Positions 11,541 to 22,207 of a stretch of 64,000 bases of DNA are shown here, one piece after another. Numbering within the stretch: position 1 is the first letter of the stretch; every line of letters begins with the position of its first letter. The position numbers and the translations under genes are program-made. Source of the DNA: Limnanthes douglasii subsp. nivea (taxonomy: Eukaryota > Streptophyta > Magnoliopsida > Brassicales > Limnanthaceae). Location of the stretch: the NCBI GenBank assembly GCA_036936605.1, contig JAUPFV010000002.1, forward strand, positions 203,879,273 to 203,943,272. The letters run 5' to 3'. The notes under the pieces are model-generated. The model searched no databases, was not told where the DNA came from, and saw only the letters and a program-made list of their open reading frames with translations.

Positions 11541-12657
11541 CGATCATGCGTTTACATGTCTTTCAAAGGGAACACCATACTGTTTGATTGTGGAATTCAT
11601 CCTGCTTACTCTGGGATGTCTGCACTGCCTTATTTTGATGAAATCGACCCTTCAACCATAAATGTCCTTCTCATCACCCATTTTCACTTGGATCATGCTG
11701 CATCCCTACCTTATGACCCATGCAATTAAGGCAATTTATAAGCTACTATTGACTAATTATGTAAAAGTGAGCAAAGTTTCAGTTGAAGATATGCTGTTTG
11801 ATGAACAAGACATAAACAAATCCATGGAGAAAATTGAGGTTATTGACTTTCATCCGACAGTAGAAGTGAACGGCATTAAATTCTGGTGCTACACGGCTGG
11901 CCATGTTTTAAGTGCTGCTATGTTCATGGTTGATATAGCTAGTGTTCGTATTCTCTACACAGGAGATTATTCTCGTGAAGAAGATCGACATCTCCGTGCT
12001 GCTGAGCTCCCACAATTCTCCCCTGATATATGTATCATTGAATCCACTTATGGTGTTAAGCTCTATCAACCTCGGCATATTCGGGAGAAGCGATTCACCG
12101 ATGTTATCTACTCAACGGTTTCTCAAAGGGGGCGTGTCCTAATTCCAGCATTTGCATTGGGTCGTGCCCAAGAGCTTCTCTTGATTCTTGATGAGTACTG
12201 GGCAACCCACCCTGATCTGCATAACAATCCAATATATTATGCTTCACCACTTGCTAAAAGGTGTATGGCTGTTTACTAGACATACATCCTTTCCATGAAC
12301 GAAAGGATCCGAAACCAATTCGCAAACTCAAACCCATTTATATTCAAGCATATTTCTCCATTAAACAACATCAAAAAATTTAGAGATGTAGGCCCATTTG
12401 TAGTGATGGCAAGTCCTGGTGGACTACAAAGTGGGTTATCAAGGCAACTCTTTGACATGTGGTGTGCTGATAAAAAAAATGCTTGTGTCATACCAGGTTA
12501 TGTTGTTGAAGGAACACTTGCAAAGACCATAATCAATGAACCTAAAGAAGTCACGCTCATGAATGGTCTATATGCACAGCTGAACATGTCGGTACACTAC
12601 ATTTTGTTTTCAGCACATGCAGACTATGCTCAGACAAGTACATTCCTTAAGGAGCTT
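11541..12657 (+). pseudogene. Captured CPSF73-I segment (metallo-beta-lactamase/beta-CASP)
   Basis: From [18 protein letters not shown] to STFLKEL the translation matches plant CPSF73-I, the zinc endonuclease of the mRNA 3'-end-processing complex in the nucleus, from about residue 35 to about 410 of the usual 690 or so (recalled numbering). Metal and catalytic motifs visible: [46 protein letters not shown]. The last beta-CASP histidine motif lies beyond the captured end. No introns interrupt it. Two lesions: a deletion of about 38 bp after HAASLPY (near 11713) shifts frame, and a TAG at 12277-12279 replaces the usual Gln of YQTYILSM. It lies wholly between two LTRs, replacing RT, RNase H and half of integrase. 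The parent host gene is not in this window. Confidence 0.93.
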
Positions 12658-13515
12658 ATTAGCGATCGAGACCCTACTTTTCTAAGAAAAATTCGGCAAG
12701 AACTTTTTCGAGTACATGGAGTGGATCTTCGACATTCTTCCGCCTATCATCCACAAAACGATGGCCAAACAGAGGTCACTAATCGAACACTTGAGACTTA
12801 TTTACGATGTATGACAGGTGAAGCTCCAACCACATGGTTCAGATGGCTTTCCTTAGCCGAGTGGTGGTATAATACCACCTACCACACCGCTACACGCATG
12901 ACGCCATTCGAAGCCGTCTACGGATACCTGCCTCCAACTCACCTGCCTTACCTACCCGGAGAAAGCAAGTCACCCACTATCGATAAGACTCTGCAAAAGC
13001 GGGAAGATATCCTCAGGATGTTAAAGTTTCATTTGAATCGTGCCCAACATCAAATGAAGCAAACTGCAGATTTACACCGCTCCCACCGCGCATTCAACCT
13101 AGGCGATTATGTGTACCTCAAGCTCCAACCATACCGGCAGAATTCGTTGAAAACCAATAAGGTACCGAATAAGCTTGCTCCAAAATATTATGGTCATTTT
13201 CGGGTTACAGATAAAATTGGGAGCGTTGCCTACAAGCTGGAGCTTCCGGCCACCGCAGCCATTCACCACGTTTTTCATGTGAGCCAACTGAAGTTTTGCC
13301 CTAACCCACCATCAAAAATCTCTGCTCTGCCTCCATACCTTGTCGACTTGGGAAATTCTAAAGAACCCGAAGCAATCTTGGAACGCAAAACAGTCAAGCA
13401 CCGCAACGCTGCTGTCACCAAAGTTCTCGTTCAATGGAAGAGTTATCCGTCATCGGCCGCTACTTGGGAGTTTTCCCAAAACTTCACCGCCAAGTATCCA
13501 AATTGCCATCCTTGA
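12658..13515 (+). CDS. Element C integrase C-terminal half plus chromodomain
   Basis: Directly fused in frame to the CPSF73 segment (open frame 12295-13515). It begins with SDRDPTF, which holds the second catalytic Asp, and has YHPQNDGQTEVTNR with the catalytic Glu. The His/Cys zinc-binding part and the first catalytic Asp are missing, so strand transfer is not expected. Next come the GPY/F-like region (FNLGDYVYLKLQPYR, LAPKYYGHFRV, HHVFHVSQLK) and a terminal chromodomain (PEAILERKTVKH...VLVQWKSY...ATWEF), which in chromoviruses steers insertion to particular chromatin. The frame ends at TGA just before the polypurine tract. Without a start of its own it would need readthrough or internal initiation. 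Confidence 0.88.
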   Translation: MSDRDPTFLRKIRQELFRVHGVDLRHSSAYHPQNDGQTEVTNRTLETYLRCMTGEAPTTWFRWLSLAEWWYNTTYHTATRMTPFEAVYGYLPPTHLPYLPGESKSPTIDKTLQKREDILRMLKFHLNRAQHQMKQTADLHRSHRAFNLGDYVYLKLQPYRQNSLKTNKVPNKLAPKYYGHFRVTDKIGSVAYKLELPATAAIHHVFHVSQLKFCPNPPSKISALPPYLVDLGNSKEPEAILERKTVKHRNAAVTKVLVQWKSYPSSAATWEFSQNFTAKYPNCHP

Positions 13516-13530
13516 GGACAAGGATGTTCT

Positions 13531-13544
13531 GAAGAAGGGGGAAA
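13531..13544 (+). other. Element C polypurine tract
   Basis: GAAGAAGGGGGAAA immediately precedes the 3' LTR, where it primes plus-strand DNA synthesis. Confidence 0.92.
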
Positions 13545-13868
13545 TGTTACAGAGATCCTATTGGTCTCCTACTCCTACTGTTACTTTTCATTCATTTAAG
13601 CCCTAAACTGATGTCTGTTTGGTTCTATTTATTTATGACTCTAAATCTATATGTAAGAGAGACAGGAACTCCGAAAAGGCATAATCATAATTTCAAGTTA
13701 TTTTATCTTTCTCTCTATTGTCTATTCATATACTCATTGAAGAGAATTTGTGTTCTTAGAGGTAATCTTCTTACTTACAGCATTATCTCCTAGTCCTTAT
13801 TCTACTATTCTTCGAACCTTTTGTCAGGTTTCTAGTTTGGATTTATCGTGCCTAAGAGTCCTGTAACA
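13545..13868 (+). repeat. Element C 3' LTR
   Basis: 324 bp, same ends as the 5' copy, followed by the target duplication CACCC. Confidence 0.97.
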
Positions 13869-14449
13869 CACCCTCTGGTGGGAGATCGGGCAAAGATTCC
13901 CACACTCTTTGCTGAGTATTTTGCTCGACGCTTCTTTAGTTCGCCTCAGAACTCGTGCTAGTATTTATTCCAAACTACCTTACACCTTGTGATCTTACAC
14001 ACTGCATGCGTCTCTTACACTCATGATTTATTAAGCGGTGTCTTCGCCCATAAAGGAAGCGACACTCCTCACTCTCATTTCAAAGATTCAGTGTCATTTC
14101 GATCTTGTACCAAACATTCTCGTCTTAACGAACTGTGAGCTCGGTTTGATCCATTAGGTCTGAAAAAATCGTAAGCATCATCTTTAGTTTTTTTTCCATA
14201 ATGAATATGAATCCAGACCTCAAACCACACTCCAGTGGTTCTATAATTTACAGCACCCACCATTTTTACTTTGGAGAGCAATCACTTTGGCCACGAGAGC
14301 CGTATTGACCAAACTATTTTTCGCATATGAAACTGCAATCTAGGGTACGAGTAATTATCTATGCTATTCTAACAGAGTTTGAGAGAGATAAAATCAAGTG
14401 GGTTATGTGACTCCAAACTTTCTTGTGAAAGAAAGACAAGTGTATTAGC
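13869..14449 (-). other. Element B leader between insertions C and D
   Basis: 581 bp between two nested insertions. Joined across C and D, it continues the Gag-side leader of element B towards the LTR at 25011. No convincing protein frame is seen. Its last five bases, TTAGC (14445-14449), are the left target duplication of element D. Confidence 0.55.
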
Positions 14450-14861
14450 TGGTTAGGTTTATTTTCGTTGAGGGTAATTTTGTCCAGAGTTTTGTGGTAT
14501 TTCAAAGGTATTTAATGTTTGGATAGAGTGTAGAAGGAGAATTGAGCTGCCTGGTTGTATTTAATTTTCATTACCTTCATTTAATGTTGGTAGTTGGGTA
14601 TTTATACCCTTATCTTTTGGGCCATATGGGCTTTCGGGTTGTGTTTTATGGATTCGGGTCGAGTTTAAAGACCCACTAGCTTTTAAGTAAGCAAGTAATT
14701 ATCTTAGTCATGAATTGATTAAGTTTTTAATACTTTAGTTATGTTCGGACAGTTTAGTGAGTGGAGGTTGTCCGAATCGTTCCTGTCCGGTTAGGTGGAT
14801 GATGTCCGAATTTCCCTTGTCCGGTTCACACAAAGAGTGGTGACAAAATCCGGACTCATCA
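14450..14861 (-). repeat. Element D left (3') LTR
   Basis: 412 bp, starting TGGTTAGGTTTATTTTCG and ending GGACTCATCA. The reverse-strand polypurine tract follows directly. Confidence 0.95.
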
Positions 14862-14865
14862 GTAG

Positions 14866-14875
14866 CCCCTCTTTT
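14866..14875 (-). other. Element D polypurine tract
   Basis: The plus strand CCCCTCTTTT is AAAAGAGGGG on the element strand, four bases from the 3' LTR. Confidence 0.85.
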
Positions 14876-15198
14876 AAGTAGTGTTCAAAGGCCTTTGGCA
14901 AGACCTAAAAAATATCCTGCAGCCGGTCACAGCCATATCCGGACAGATTCTCGAATTGTGTAATAGCTTTATTCGGACTGAAAAAGTTCTCAGAAACTAA
15001 ACGGTTTTTTGCCAGAAATCGTGGGACACGTGTCTCTCTCTGGTTCGCCACATCAGCCGCTTTTTTTCCCTAGAATGACGCTCCCACTTTCTTCAAAAAG
15101 CAACCTCTTCATTTAATGAGGATGACATCAACGCCGTCCTTAATCATTGCAACCCTTTCGAATTCTCTTAGGTATCAAAGCATCTTTTGCATTTTTAC

Positions 15199-15207
15199 TA
15201 TAAATTA
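15199..15207 (+). promoter_or_regulatory. TATA box for the element D antisense ORF
   Basis: TATAAATTA on the plus strand, 100 bp upstream of the ATG at 15307. TATA boxes sit in corresponding places in elements E (46206) and F (57070, 57102), supporting a real promoter for the antisense transcript. Confidence 0.6.
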
Positions 15208-15306
15208 GTTCATTTTTCTACTATTTTACCATCTCCATCATTCTTACTTTACTAAACTTCAAAGCTTTCTCTCTAAAAAACAAACATTTTCTTTCGGTGT
15301 GAGTTT

Positions 15307-18268
15307 ATGTTCACAGCAAGAAACGCTTTAATAAAAGGTGGGTGGCCTAATTTGTCAGAGTTAGAAAAAACTCAAAAGGTTGAACGAAAAAGGTGCATTG
15401 TAGCCGGCCTCCCTGTTTCCCCTGTTGATAAACCAGAAAAACCAAGCACGGACCTGACCAGGGCTCCTCTTCAACCAAAGCGTTAAACCTAGGAGGTTGT
15501 TCCAATCCACCCTTTCACCAATTGTTTCGGGCTCATCGGTTCAGGAATCAGAGCCCACTGTTGAACCAGGACAAGTAGTCACCAGTTTTAAGAAACCTTC
15601 CCCATTTATTGCCATGGGATCGGATGCTGATGCCTCTCCAGAGAAGTTAGTAGATCGGAGAAGAGGTCGCATGGTAAAATGGCAGGCTCTAAAAGGTACA
15701 CCTTCTAAATCAGGGGTTAAAGATAGCAATACGGGGTCAGAGGCACCCATCAAGATTCCTAAGGACAAGCTGTCCGGCCCGGAGGCATCTAGTTCAAGTA
15801 TCCGAAAAGAAACCACTGCATCTGAGCCCCAGCTGGAGGTCAGAGTACAAGAAGCCAGTGAAATCCAACAGTCCGGAGGGCATGCTGAGCCAACCTCTAG
15901 CTCCCTTCACCCAAAAAAAACTGAAAACCCCTCCTTGGAAATGGAAGAAGTGATGGAGGATTTTATTGAAGAAGCTCCCTTTGAGTCCGAAGTCTCCGGG
16001 CAAACAAGTGAGGCTATTACTGCCAAGAAGGACAAAGGCAAAGATAAACTATATTTAAGGCATCCAGATTTGCCGGAGGTCCTTGTGGGAAAAGTGGGAC
16101 CTTGTTTCTACAAGGTAAGTGTTAAGTATTTGATAGCGTTACAAAAACTTAACTATGCTTTCATCCACGCAGCTGAACTGGGTCGGATGCGAACAAAATG
16201 GGGGATCCCGGAGAACGTCAAAATAAGGATTCCAGTGGACCGATAAACACCAATGGACTGCAAGCTTAGTGAAATAGTTTTCTTTACTGAGATCTTCAAC
16301 TGGGGGACTAAGGTTTCCCTTAGACCCGGAGATAGTCAAATACTTTCACCTCATCAAACTTTTCCCAAGTCAACTGAGCCCTAATGCATGGTACACTCTC
16401 ATGGCCTGTATTATGGCCTCCAGGCTCTCCGGGATTCCTCTCCCAATGGAGCAGTTTGCAGCTGCGGTCAGCCTCTGCAGAAACCACCATATTACCTTCT
16501 ATCACTTCAACATGGGTGATAATTACAAAGCAGTGGACGACCTGCTCGAGTCGGAGAGAAATTGGAAGCCTCATTTCTTGTTTGTGAGTGGTGCTTGGGA
16601 GAATGGGAGGAAGATTAAAGCCGGAGCCAACCCGAGCCTCCTTACCAGCAGATGGCAAAGCGACGGTAAGAATCCCATCTCACATTCCCATCTTTATTTT
16701 TCACAAATTTGTTTATCTGACTTGTCTTTTCTTTTTTGTTTCTTGACAGTCCTTCCTAAAGACTTCAATGACTACTTGAAGGTTGGGCAAACTACTTGCA
16801 CCAAGCTAAATGCTTGGGCTACTGAGAAGTGGGGGAATCACTTCCACAATGCCTTCATCGGAGGCAATCTAACAAGGTCTTACCTCTGGAATACCACTGA
16901 CCGGAGGGACCTATCCTGGGAGGAACTTACCACCCCACCCCCTCCGGAAGTAGTCCTCAAAAGAACACACGCGCCAGATGGGGCATTGTATCTGCCTAGT
17001 AGATCCAAAGCCCCAAGTAAGATGAAGGGCAAGAAAGGTAAAGGCAAGCAGAGTGCGATTGAAGCCAATCCCACCGAAGTGGAGGAAACGGCTCCAATAA
17101 ACCAAAAGGGGCCAATTCAAGGACAGATTGATGCTGCTCTTCTAGAAGTAGTGGAGCATGAAAGTACTAGGGAAGGGGCAGGATCTTCAAAACCTCCAAG
17201 GGTTCCTAAGAGAGATAGGAAACGGGGAGCAGAGGGCAAGGACAGGGAGGCCAAGAAGAAAAAGACCTCCAAGGGTGATGAGATTTCTCTCCGGCCTCCG
17301 GAACTCCTTCCTCTTGTTGACCCTACTGACCCAAGTCAAGCAGAAGGCATCCCCAGAGACTTCCAAACCGGAGGGGGTGCAGGAAGGGATATTAGCATTG
17401 ATGGTGTTGATATTAGTGGTCTTGAAGAAATTGGTCTTTACTTTGAAAACCTCCCTAAGGATGATTTTGCTAGACCTTACCTCCCTCCGAGCACTTCGAA
17501 CATCGTTACCTTCAATGGTAAGTCTTTCTCTGTCTCAAGTGAAAGAGATGTTATAACTCACTCTAATTGAGTAATATTCAGTCAGTGCTTAGTTTGGAGA
17601 AGCAAGTGCGAGGTCAGTCGACTATTATTAATGCCCTTACTTCTGACAAAGAGAAATTGTCCGGTGACCTCCTCATTGCCAACCAAAATGCTGATGTTTT
17701 GAAGAGGGAGAATGAGAAGTTAAAGAAGAACCAGGAGGGTTGGGCCACAAAGGTAACTACCTTAGAAGATACTATCAAAGAAATCCGAACAAAGCAATCT
17801 GAGCTGGATAAAGATCTCTCTTCTTCGAAAGAGGAGGTGAAGGCTAAGGACATGGTCATTCATACTTTGACCAATGACAAGATTTCGCTCGAAGACTCGG
17901 TGTCCAAGGCTGCACAAGAAAAAACTGATTTGCTAAGAGAGCAAGAAGCAAAAATCCAAACTAGGATTGATGCTTATACCAACCAAGTGATAGACACTCA
18001 GGAAGAAATGTATGCCAAAGTGAAGTCGGGCATGGTCTTTCTCTTTCACGAGAAATTTCCGAAGAGGAATCTGGGAGATTTATGGACTTATGTAGAGTAC
18101 GAAGACCTTCCCTTCCACACGATGGCTGATGGAGACAAGCATGATTATTCCAGTGTCGATTCATCCGATGAGGAAGAGAACGTTGGGGAGAGTCCAGATG
18201 AGGAAAATGATGACCCCAAGAAGAAGAAAACGAGTGAGGCTAAGCCATCTTCAAAGCCTCAGTCTTAG
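15307..18268 (+). pseudogene. Element D antisense ORF (Transposase_28-like, coiled coil)
   Basis: An ATG at 15307 opens 59 codons to a stop at 15484; the frame then shifts to 15497-16246. The middle holds the conserved domain: TKWGIPENVKIRIPVDR, IFNWG, FPLDPEIVKYFHL, QLSPNAWYTLMACIMASRLSG, FVSGAWENG. This resembles plant gypsy-type Transposase_28 proteins of unknown function. Lesions are a TAA at 16244-16246 and one extra G in the G-run near 16305. Two GT-AG introns fit: 16666-16749 (84 bp, phase 1) and 17518-17585 (68 bp). After the second, NVLSLEKQ leads into a long coiled coil (about 17590-17960) and an acidic tail to 18268. The first intron matches one in element E. The ORF converges on pol; its protein role is not known. 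Confidence 0.78.
16666..16749 (+). other. Predicted intron 1 of the element D antisense ORF
   Basis: Donor GACG|GTAAGA, T-rich body, acceptor TTGACAG|TCC. Removing it joins SD to VLPKDF, parallel to PD-VSKEF in element E at the same phase. It is 84 bp with no in-frame stop, so retained transcripts also read through. Confidence 0.75.
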
Positions 18269-18784
18269 AGTATCAATTATCTTTTCACTTTTGTTTTGAT
18301 TGAACCAAAGTCCTTGGATGGCCAAGGAATTTTTGTAACTGTGTCCGGTCCTTGACCGGATAGATATTTTTGTTTTGACAATTTAAAGTCCTTGGATGGC
18401 CAATGCACTTCGGTTGTTTTAATGGGTAGCTTTATTTTGCACAACTCTTGCATAGTTTTTTAATTTTTGTGGCTGATGTTTAAACAGCCCTTGGTTATTT
18501 CATAAATGTTTTAACGTGAGAGTGTTTAAATTCTCCGATGACAAATGATTAAGTAGTCATCACTCCTTCAATTTAATCCGACCTGTTCAAATAAAAACAT
18601 TACCGAAAATAGAAAAACACTCCGGATTTTTAAGAAGGCATCAACTTTTATAAAAGAGCCCGGACACCTCATTAAAACCTCCCCGCGCCACCAGGGTAGG
18701 ATAGAGTATGCCCCCAAATATTTACATGAAATTTTAAACAAGTAAATATTTACATAGTTTCTATTCCATGTACAACCGAAGATG
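18269..18784. other. Convergent spacer of element D
   Basis: About 500 bp between the 3' ends of the antisense ORF and integrase. It holds two copies of AAGTCCTTGGATGGCCAA about 82 bp apart, and is T-rich. It is the counterpart of the 90-bp tandem array in element E. Presumably it holds the transcript ends of both units. Confidence 0.6.
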
Positions 18785-20115
18785 TTCAATATTCCAAGGG
18801 TGATTCAAAATCCTTCCATCTTTGTCTTGGAGCCGGTATGTACCAGGCTTAAGCTTTTCAATGACCACATAGGGCCCTTCCCAAGTTGGAGCCAACTTAC
18901 CGAACTACTTTTCTTTAGTGTGTAGGAAACCTTTTCTCAACACCTTATCCCCTGGTTGAAAATCCCTTCTCTCAATTTTAGAAGCGAACCTGCTTCTCAT
19001 CAAACCTTGATAGTGCACAGCTCTAAGGTGAGCCTTAACTCTTCTTTCCTCTATTAAGTCAAGTTGGCCTCTGATAGCCACCTCGTTATTGTGCTCGGAA
19101 AAATTATGAACTCGAAATGAAGGGAGAGTAGCCTCTATAGGAGCTATGGCATCCATTCCATACACTAAGGCAAAGGGAGACTCTTGTGTTGCAGCTCCGG
19201 GAGTGGTCCGGTAAGCCTACAAAACTTCTTACAAATAACTAGGCCATTTTCCAGCAGCCCCTTCTAAATTCTTCTTTAGACCGGACAGTATTGTCCTGTT
19301 GGCCACTTCGACCTGACCATTTTCTTTGGATGGAAAGGGGAAGAGAAGCAATGTTGTATGCCTCTAGAGGCACAGAAACTCTCCATTTCCTTATTGTCAA
19401 ACTGTGGTCCATTGTCTGTTGTTATCTTTTGTGAAATTCGAAATTTGCAGCAGATATTGGATAAAACGAATTTTATAACAACTTTCGATGTTGTACCTGT
19501 CAACAGAGCTTCTTCAATCCACTTCGAAAAGTAATCAATAGCAACAATTATAGTTCGGCACCCTCCGGACGCCACGGGTAGAGGTCCCACTAAGTCCAAC
19601 CCCCATCGAGCAAAAGGTATTGGCTCAGTAATTGACTCTAAAGGGATGGTTGGGATATGAATTCCATTGCTATATCTCTGGCATGGGTCACACCTCCTCA
19701 CCAATTCCTTAACATCTTGCATTATAGAGGGCCAATAATACCCAACTAACAAAACTCTCCTTGTTAGAGCCCTGAATCCACAGTGAGCTGACCCATCACC
19801 ATCATGTAATTTGGAGAGCACTATCTGAGATTCGTCGACCCCCAAACACCGTAGGGGTCTACTATAAGATTTTTTATATATAATATCTCTTAGGCTGACA
19901 AAACCATGAACCTTGTATTTTACTTTTCTTGCTATTGATTTATCTGGTGGCAAGATGCCATCTGAGAGATATTGAAGGAGAGAAAATCTCCAATCTTGAG
20001 GCTGTTTTATCTGTATATCGAAACTTTCTTCTTCCTTACCCAGACTGATTCGAATGGATGGGCACTCCAGCACATGAATCCAAGGATAGGATTCAGTATA
20101 GGCTATAGTTGCCAA
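18785..20115 (-). pseudogene. Element D integrase, broken
   Basis: Minus-strand frames 20115-19276 and 19165-18905 carry an integrase. The His/Cys zinc-binding region is HDGDGSAHCGFRALTRRV...RRCDPCQRY. The catalytic core shows GLDLVGPLP (first Asp), ITTDNGPQFDNKEM (second Asp) and then a break near 19310, where PFHPKKMVRSKWPTGQ replaces the usual stretch with the catalytic Glu. The C-terminal region has FQPGDKVLRKGFLHTKEK and continues towards 18785. No chromodomain is present, in keeping with Tat elements. A frameshift and stops at 19170-19310 separate the parts. Confidence 0.85.
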
Positions 20116-20154
20116 GGAGTCTGCCAGTACATTTTCTGTTCGAGGAATGTGTTC

Positions 20155-20622
20155 CTAGATGATGGTTTTGAAATTAAGAGCTACTTCTATAAGAAGAAGT
20201 AAGTACTTAACCAACTGCTCATTTTTTGCTTCAGATTGACCTTGTGCATGATGGATAAGAAGCTGAGAATCGCTCATTAACTTAACCCTTTTGGCTCCAC
20301 AAATAAGAGCCAATTTCAAACCAGCTATAGCAGCTTCATATTCGGACTCATTATTAGAATCCCTGAAAGCAAAACATATAGCTTGATACATTCTATCACC
20401 GTACAGAGAGGTCAAGCATACCCCTGCACCACATCCCATGGTACTTGATCCACCATCAGTCCGGATGACCCAGACTTTTTTGTCTTTCATATTAGTTGTT
20501 TGCTTTGTATCCATATCTGAATGGAATTCAACTAAGAAATCAGCCACAACTTGGGCTTTGATTGCTGTCCGAGGGGAAAAATCAATATCGAAGTCCCCCA
20601 ATTCCACTGACCACTTAATCAT
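20155..20622 (-). pseudogene. Element D second (archaeal-type) RNase H
   Basis: The frame 20622-20155 reads VWVIRTDGGSSTMGCGAG, then NNESEYEAAIAGLKLAL, then LMSDSQLLIHHAQG. These hold the Asp, Glu and Asp positions of an RNase H of the type found as an extra domain after the normal RNase H in Tat elements. The continuation into integrase is interrupted near 20120-20155. Confidence 0.82.
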
Positions 20623-20623
20623 T

Positions 20624-21946
20624 CTACTTGAAACGTCTGCCTTTTGAAGAACGTTTTTTTAAGGGAAAGGACGTCCAGACAATAATAGGATGAGCCTGGA
20701 AATAAGGCCTCATCTTCCTCGCATCAATCACCAGGGCTAATGCTAATTTTTCAAGCTTTAGATAGTGTTTTTCTGCATCTATCAAGCTCTTGTTGATGTA
20801 ATACACCGGACGAGGGCAATTATCTACTTCTCTTACAAATACTGAAATGATGGCACAATCTGAAACAACCAAATATACGAAGAGAGTTTCTCCATCAATG
20901 GGTTTAGACAAAGTCTTGGGGGAAGACAAGTGCTTTTTAATCTCATCGAAAGCCTCATCACACTGTAGGGACCAATTGAAATCTTTTGCACCTTTTAAAG
21001 TTTGAAAAAATGGGGCGCACTTGTCTGAAGACCTTGAAATAAAACGGTTTAGTGCAGCCAGTCTCCCAATCAAACGTTGTACTTCTTTAATATTTTGAGG
21101 AGGCTCCATCTGCAGCAAAGCATTAAGTTGGTTCGGATCAGGCTGTATCCCTTGCTCATTTATCACATACCCCAGGAATTTGCCGGACTGTACTCCAAAG
21201 ATACACTTTTCCGGGTTTAATTTCAAATTTACTTTCACTAAGTTAGCAAAAGTTTCTTGGAGATCTGCCAAGTGTAGTTCTTCATCCACACTTTTCACCA
21301 TCATATCGTCGATGTATACTTCCATGTTTCTTCCCATTTGATCACCAAAAGCCTTATTTACCAACCTCTGATAAGTAGCCCAATATTTTTAATCCAAACG
21401 GCATCACCTTGTAACAATGAAGGCCCCTATCGGTAACAAATGTAGTATGCTCCTGATCCTTCAGATCCACCTGAATGTGATTATACCCAGAGAAGGCATC
21501 CATAAAAGATAGCAGCTTGTTCCCACATGTGGAATCCACCAACTGATCAATCCTGGGAACAGGGTATAAATCCTTCGGGCAAGCCCTGTTGAGATCTGTG
21601 AAATCGATACACATACGCCACTTGCCATTTTTCTTTTTCACCAATACCGGATTGACTGTCCATAAAGGTACTGAGACTCCTTTATGTGCCCCATTTTAGT
21701 AAGCCGGTCAACCTCTTGAACTATGACATCAGCTTTTTCCTTAGAAAAAGCTCTTCGTTTTTGTATCACAGGTGCTATGTCCCTTCGGATGGACAATTGG
21801 TGTGATATAAGATCTGCTGGTACCCCAGTAACATCAACATTGCACCAAGCAAAAACATGTTGATGGTCTTTCAAGAATTTTAACATCTTACCCTTTAACT
21901 CTGATGTCATCTTGGACCCTATCTTGACATTTTTTCCCTCAGCCAA
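20624..21946 (-). pseudogene. Element D reverse transcriptase and RNase H, broken
   Basis: Minus frames 21946-21638, 21644-21354 and 21364-20624. Motifs in order: the pre-RT linker ending QKRRAFSKEKADVI, KKKNGKWRMCIDFTDLNRACP, LLSFMDAFSGYNHIQ, then EVYIDDMMVKS with the YIDD catalytic centre, LNPEKCIFGVQSGKFLGY, and the first RNase H (CDEAFDEIKKHL, LVVSDCAIISVFVRE, LDAEKHYLKLEKLALALV). Frame changes near 21360 and 21640 and a stop split it. All catalytic residues that can be checked are present, so decay is recent. Confidence 0.88.
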
Positions 21947-22207
21947 AGAATGTGTTTCAACTTCTTCAATTGGTATTAAAACTCCAGGGTTCTCTCTAGG
22001 GTCATCAATCTCACCCTCTCTCCCAGAAAGCCCCTCAAACTGCTATTCTTCGTTAATCCGAACTGCCCCCAACGTCCGGGGGGCCAGTGCTGTTGCATAA
22101 CACTCTCTGGCTACCTTTTGGCTGCTCCGAACAACTCCCACTTGTCCTTGCACAACATATTTCAAACACTGATGGACTGTTGAGGCCACCGCATGCATCC
22201 TAGAGAG

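Larger units (their letters stand above)
9161..13868 (+). mobile_element. Element C: chromovirus carrying a CPSF73-I insert
   Basis: A complete LTR element: two 324-bp LTRs with TGTTACAG...CTGTAACA ends, flanked by the 5-bp target duplication CACCC (9156-9160 and 13869-13873), with a Met-tRNA primer site and a polypurine tract. The body encodes Gag, aspartic protease and the first residues of RT, then about 1.1 kb of CPSF73-I-like sequence, then the C-terminal half of integrase and a chromodomain. The LTRs differ at about 5 positions, so insertion is recent. With no RT or RNase H it must depend on an autonomous relative. Short LTRs and the Gag zinc-finger style suggest a Reina-type chromovirus, but that is tentative. 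Confidence 0.95.

Noticed and set aside
11662..12279. CPSF73-like frame as a functional host gene
   Set aside because: It is flanked on both sides by retroelement protein in one element, lacks both protein ends, and carries a frameshifting deletion and a stop.
9161..13868. Assembly chimera explanation for element C
   Set aside because: LTRs, target duplication, primer site and polypurine tract are all in place and both joints are compatible in frame; an artefact is unlikely, though long reads would settle it.
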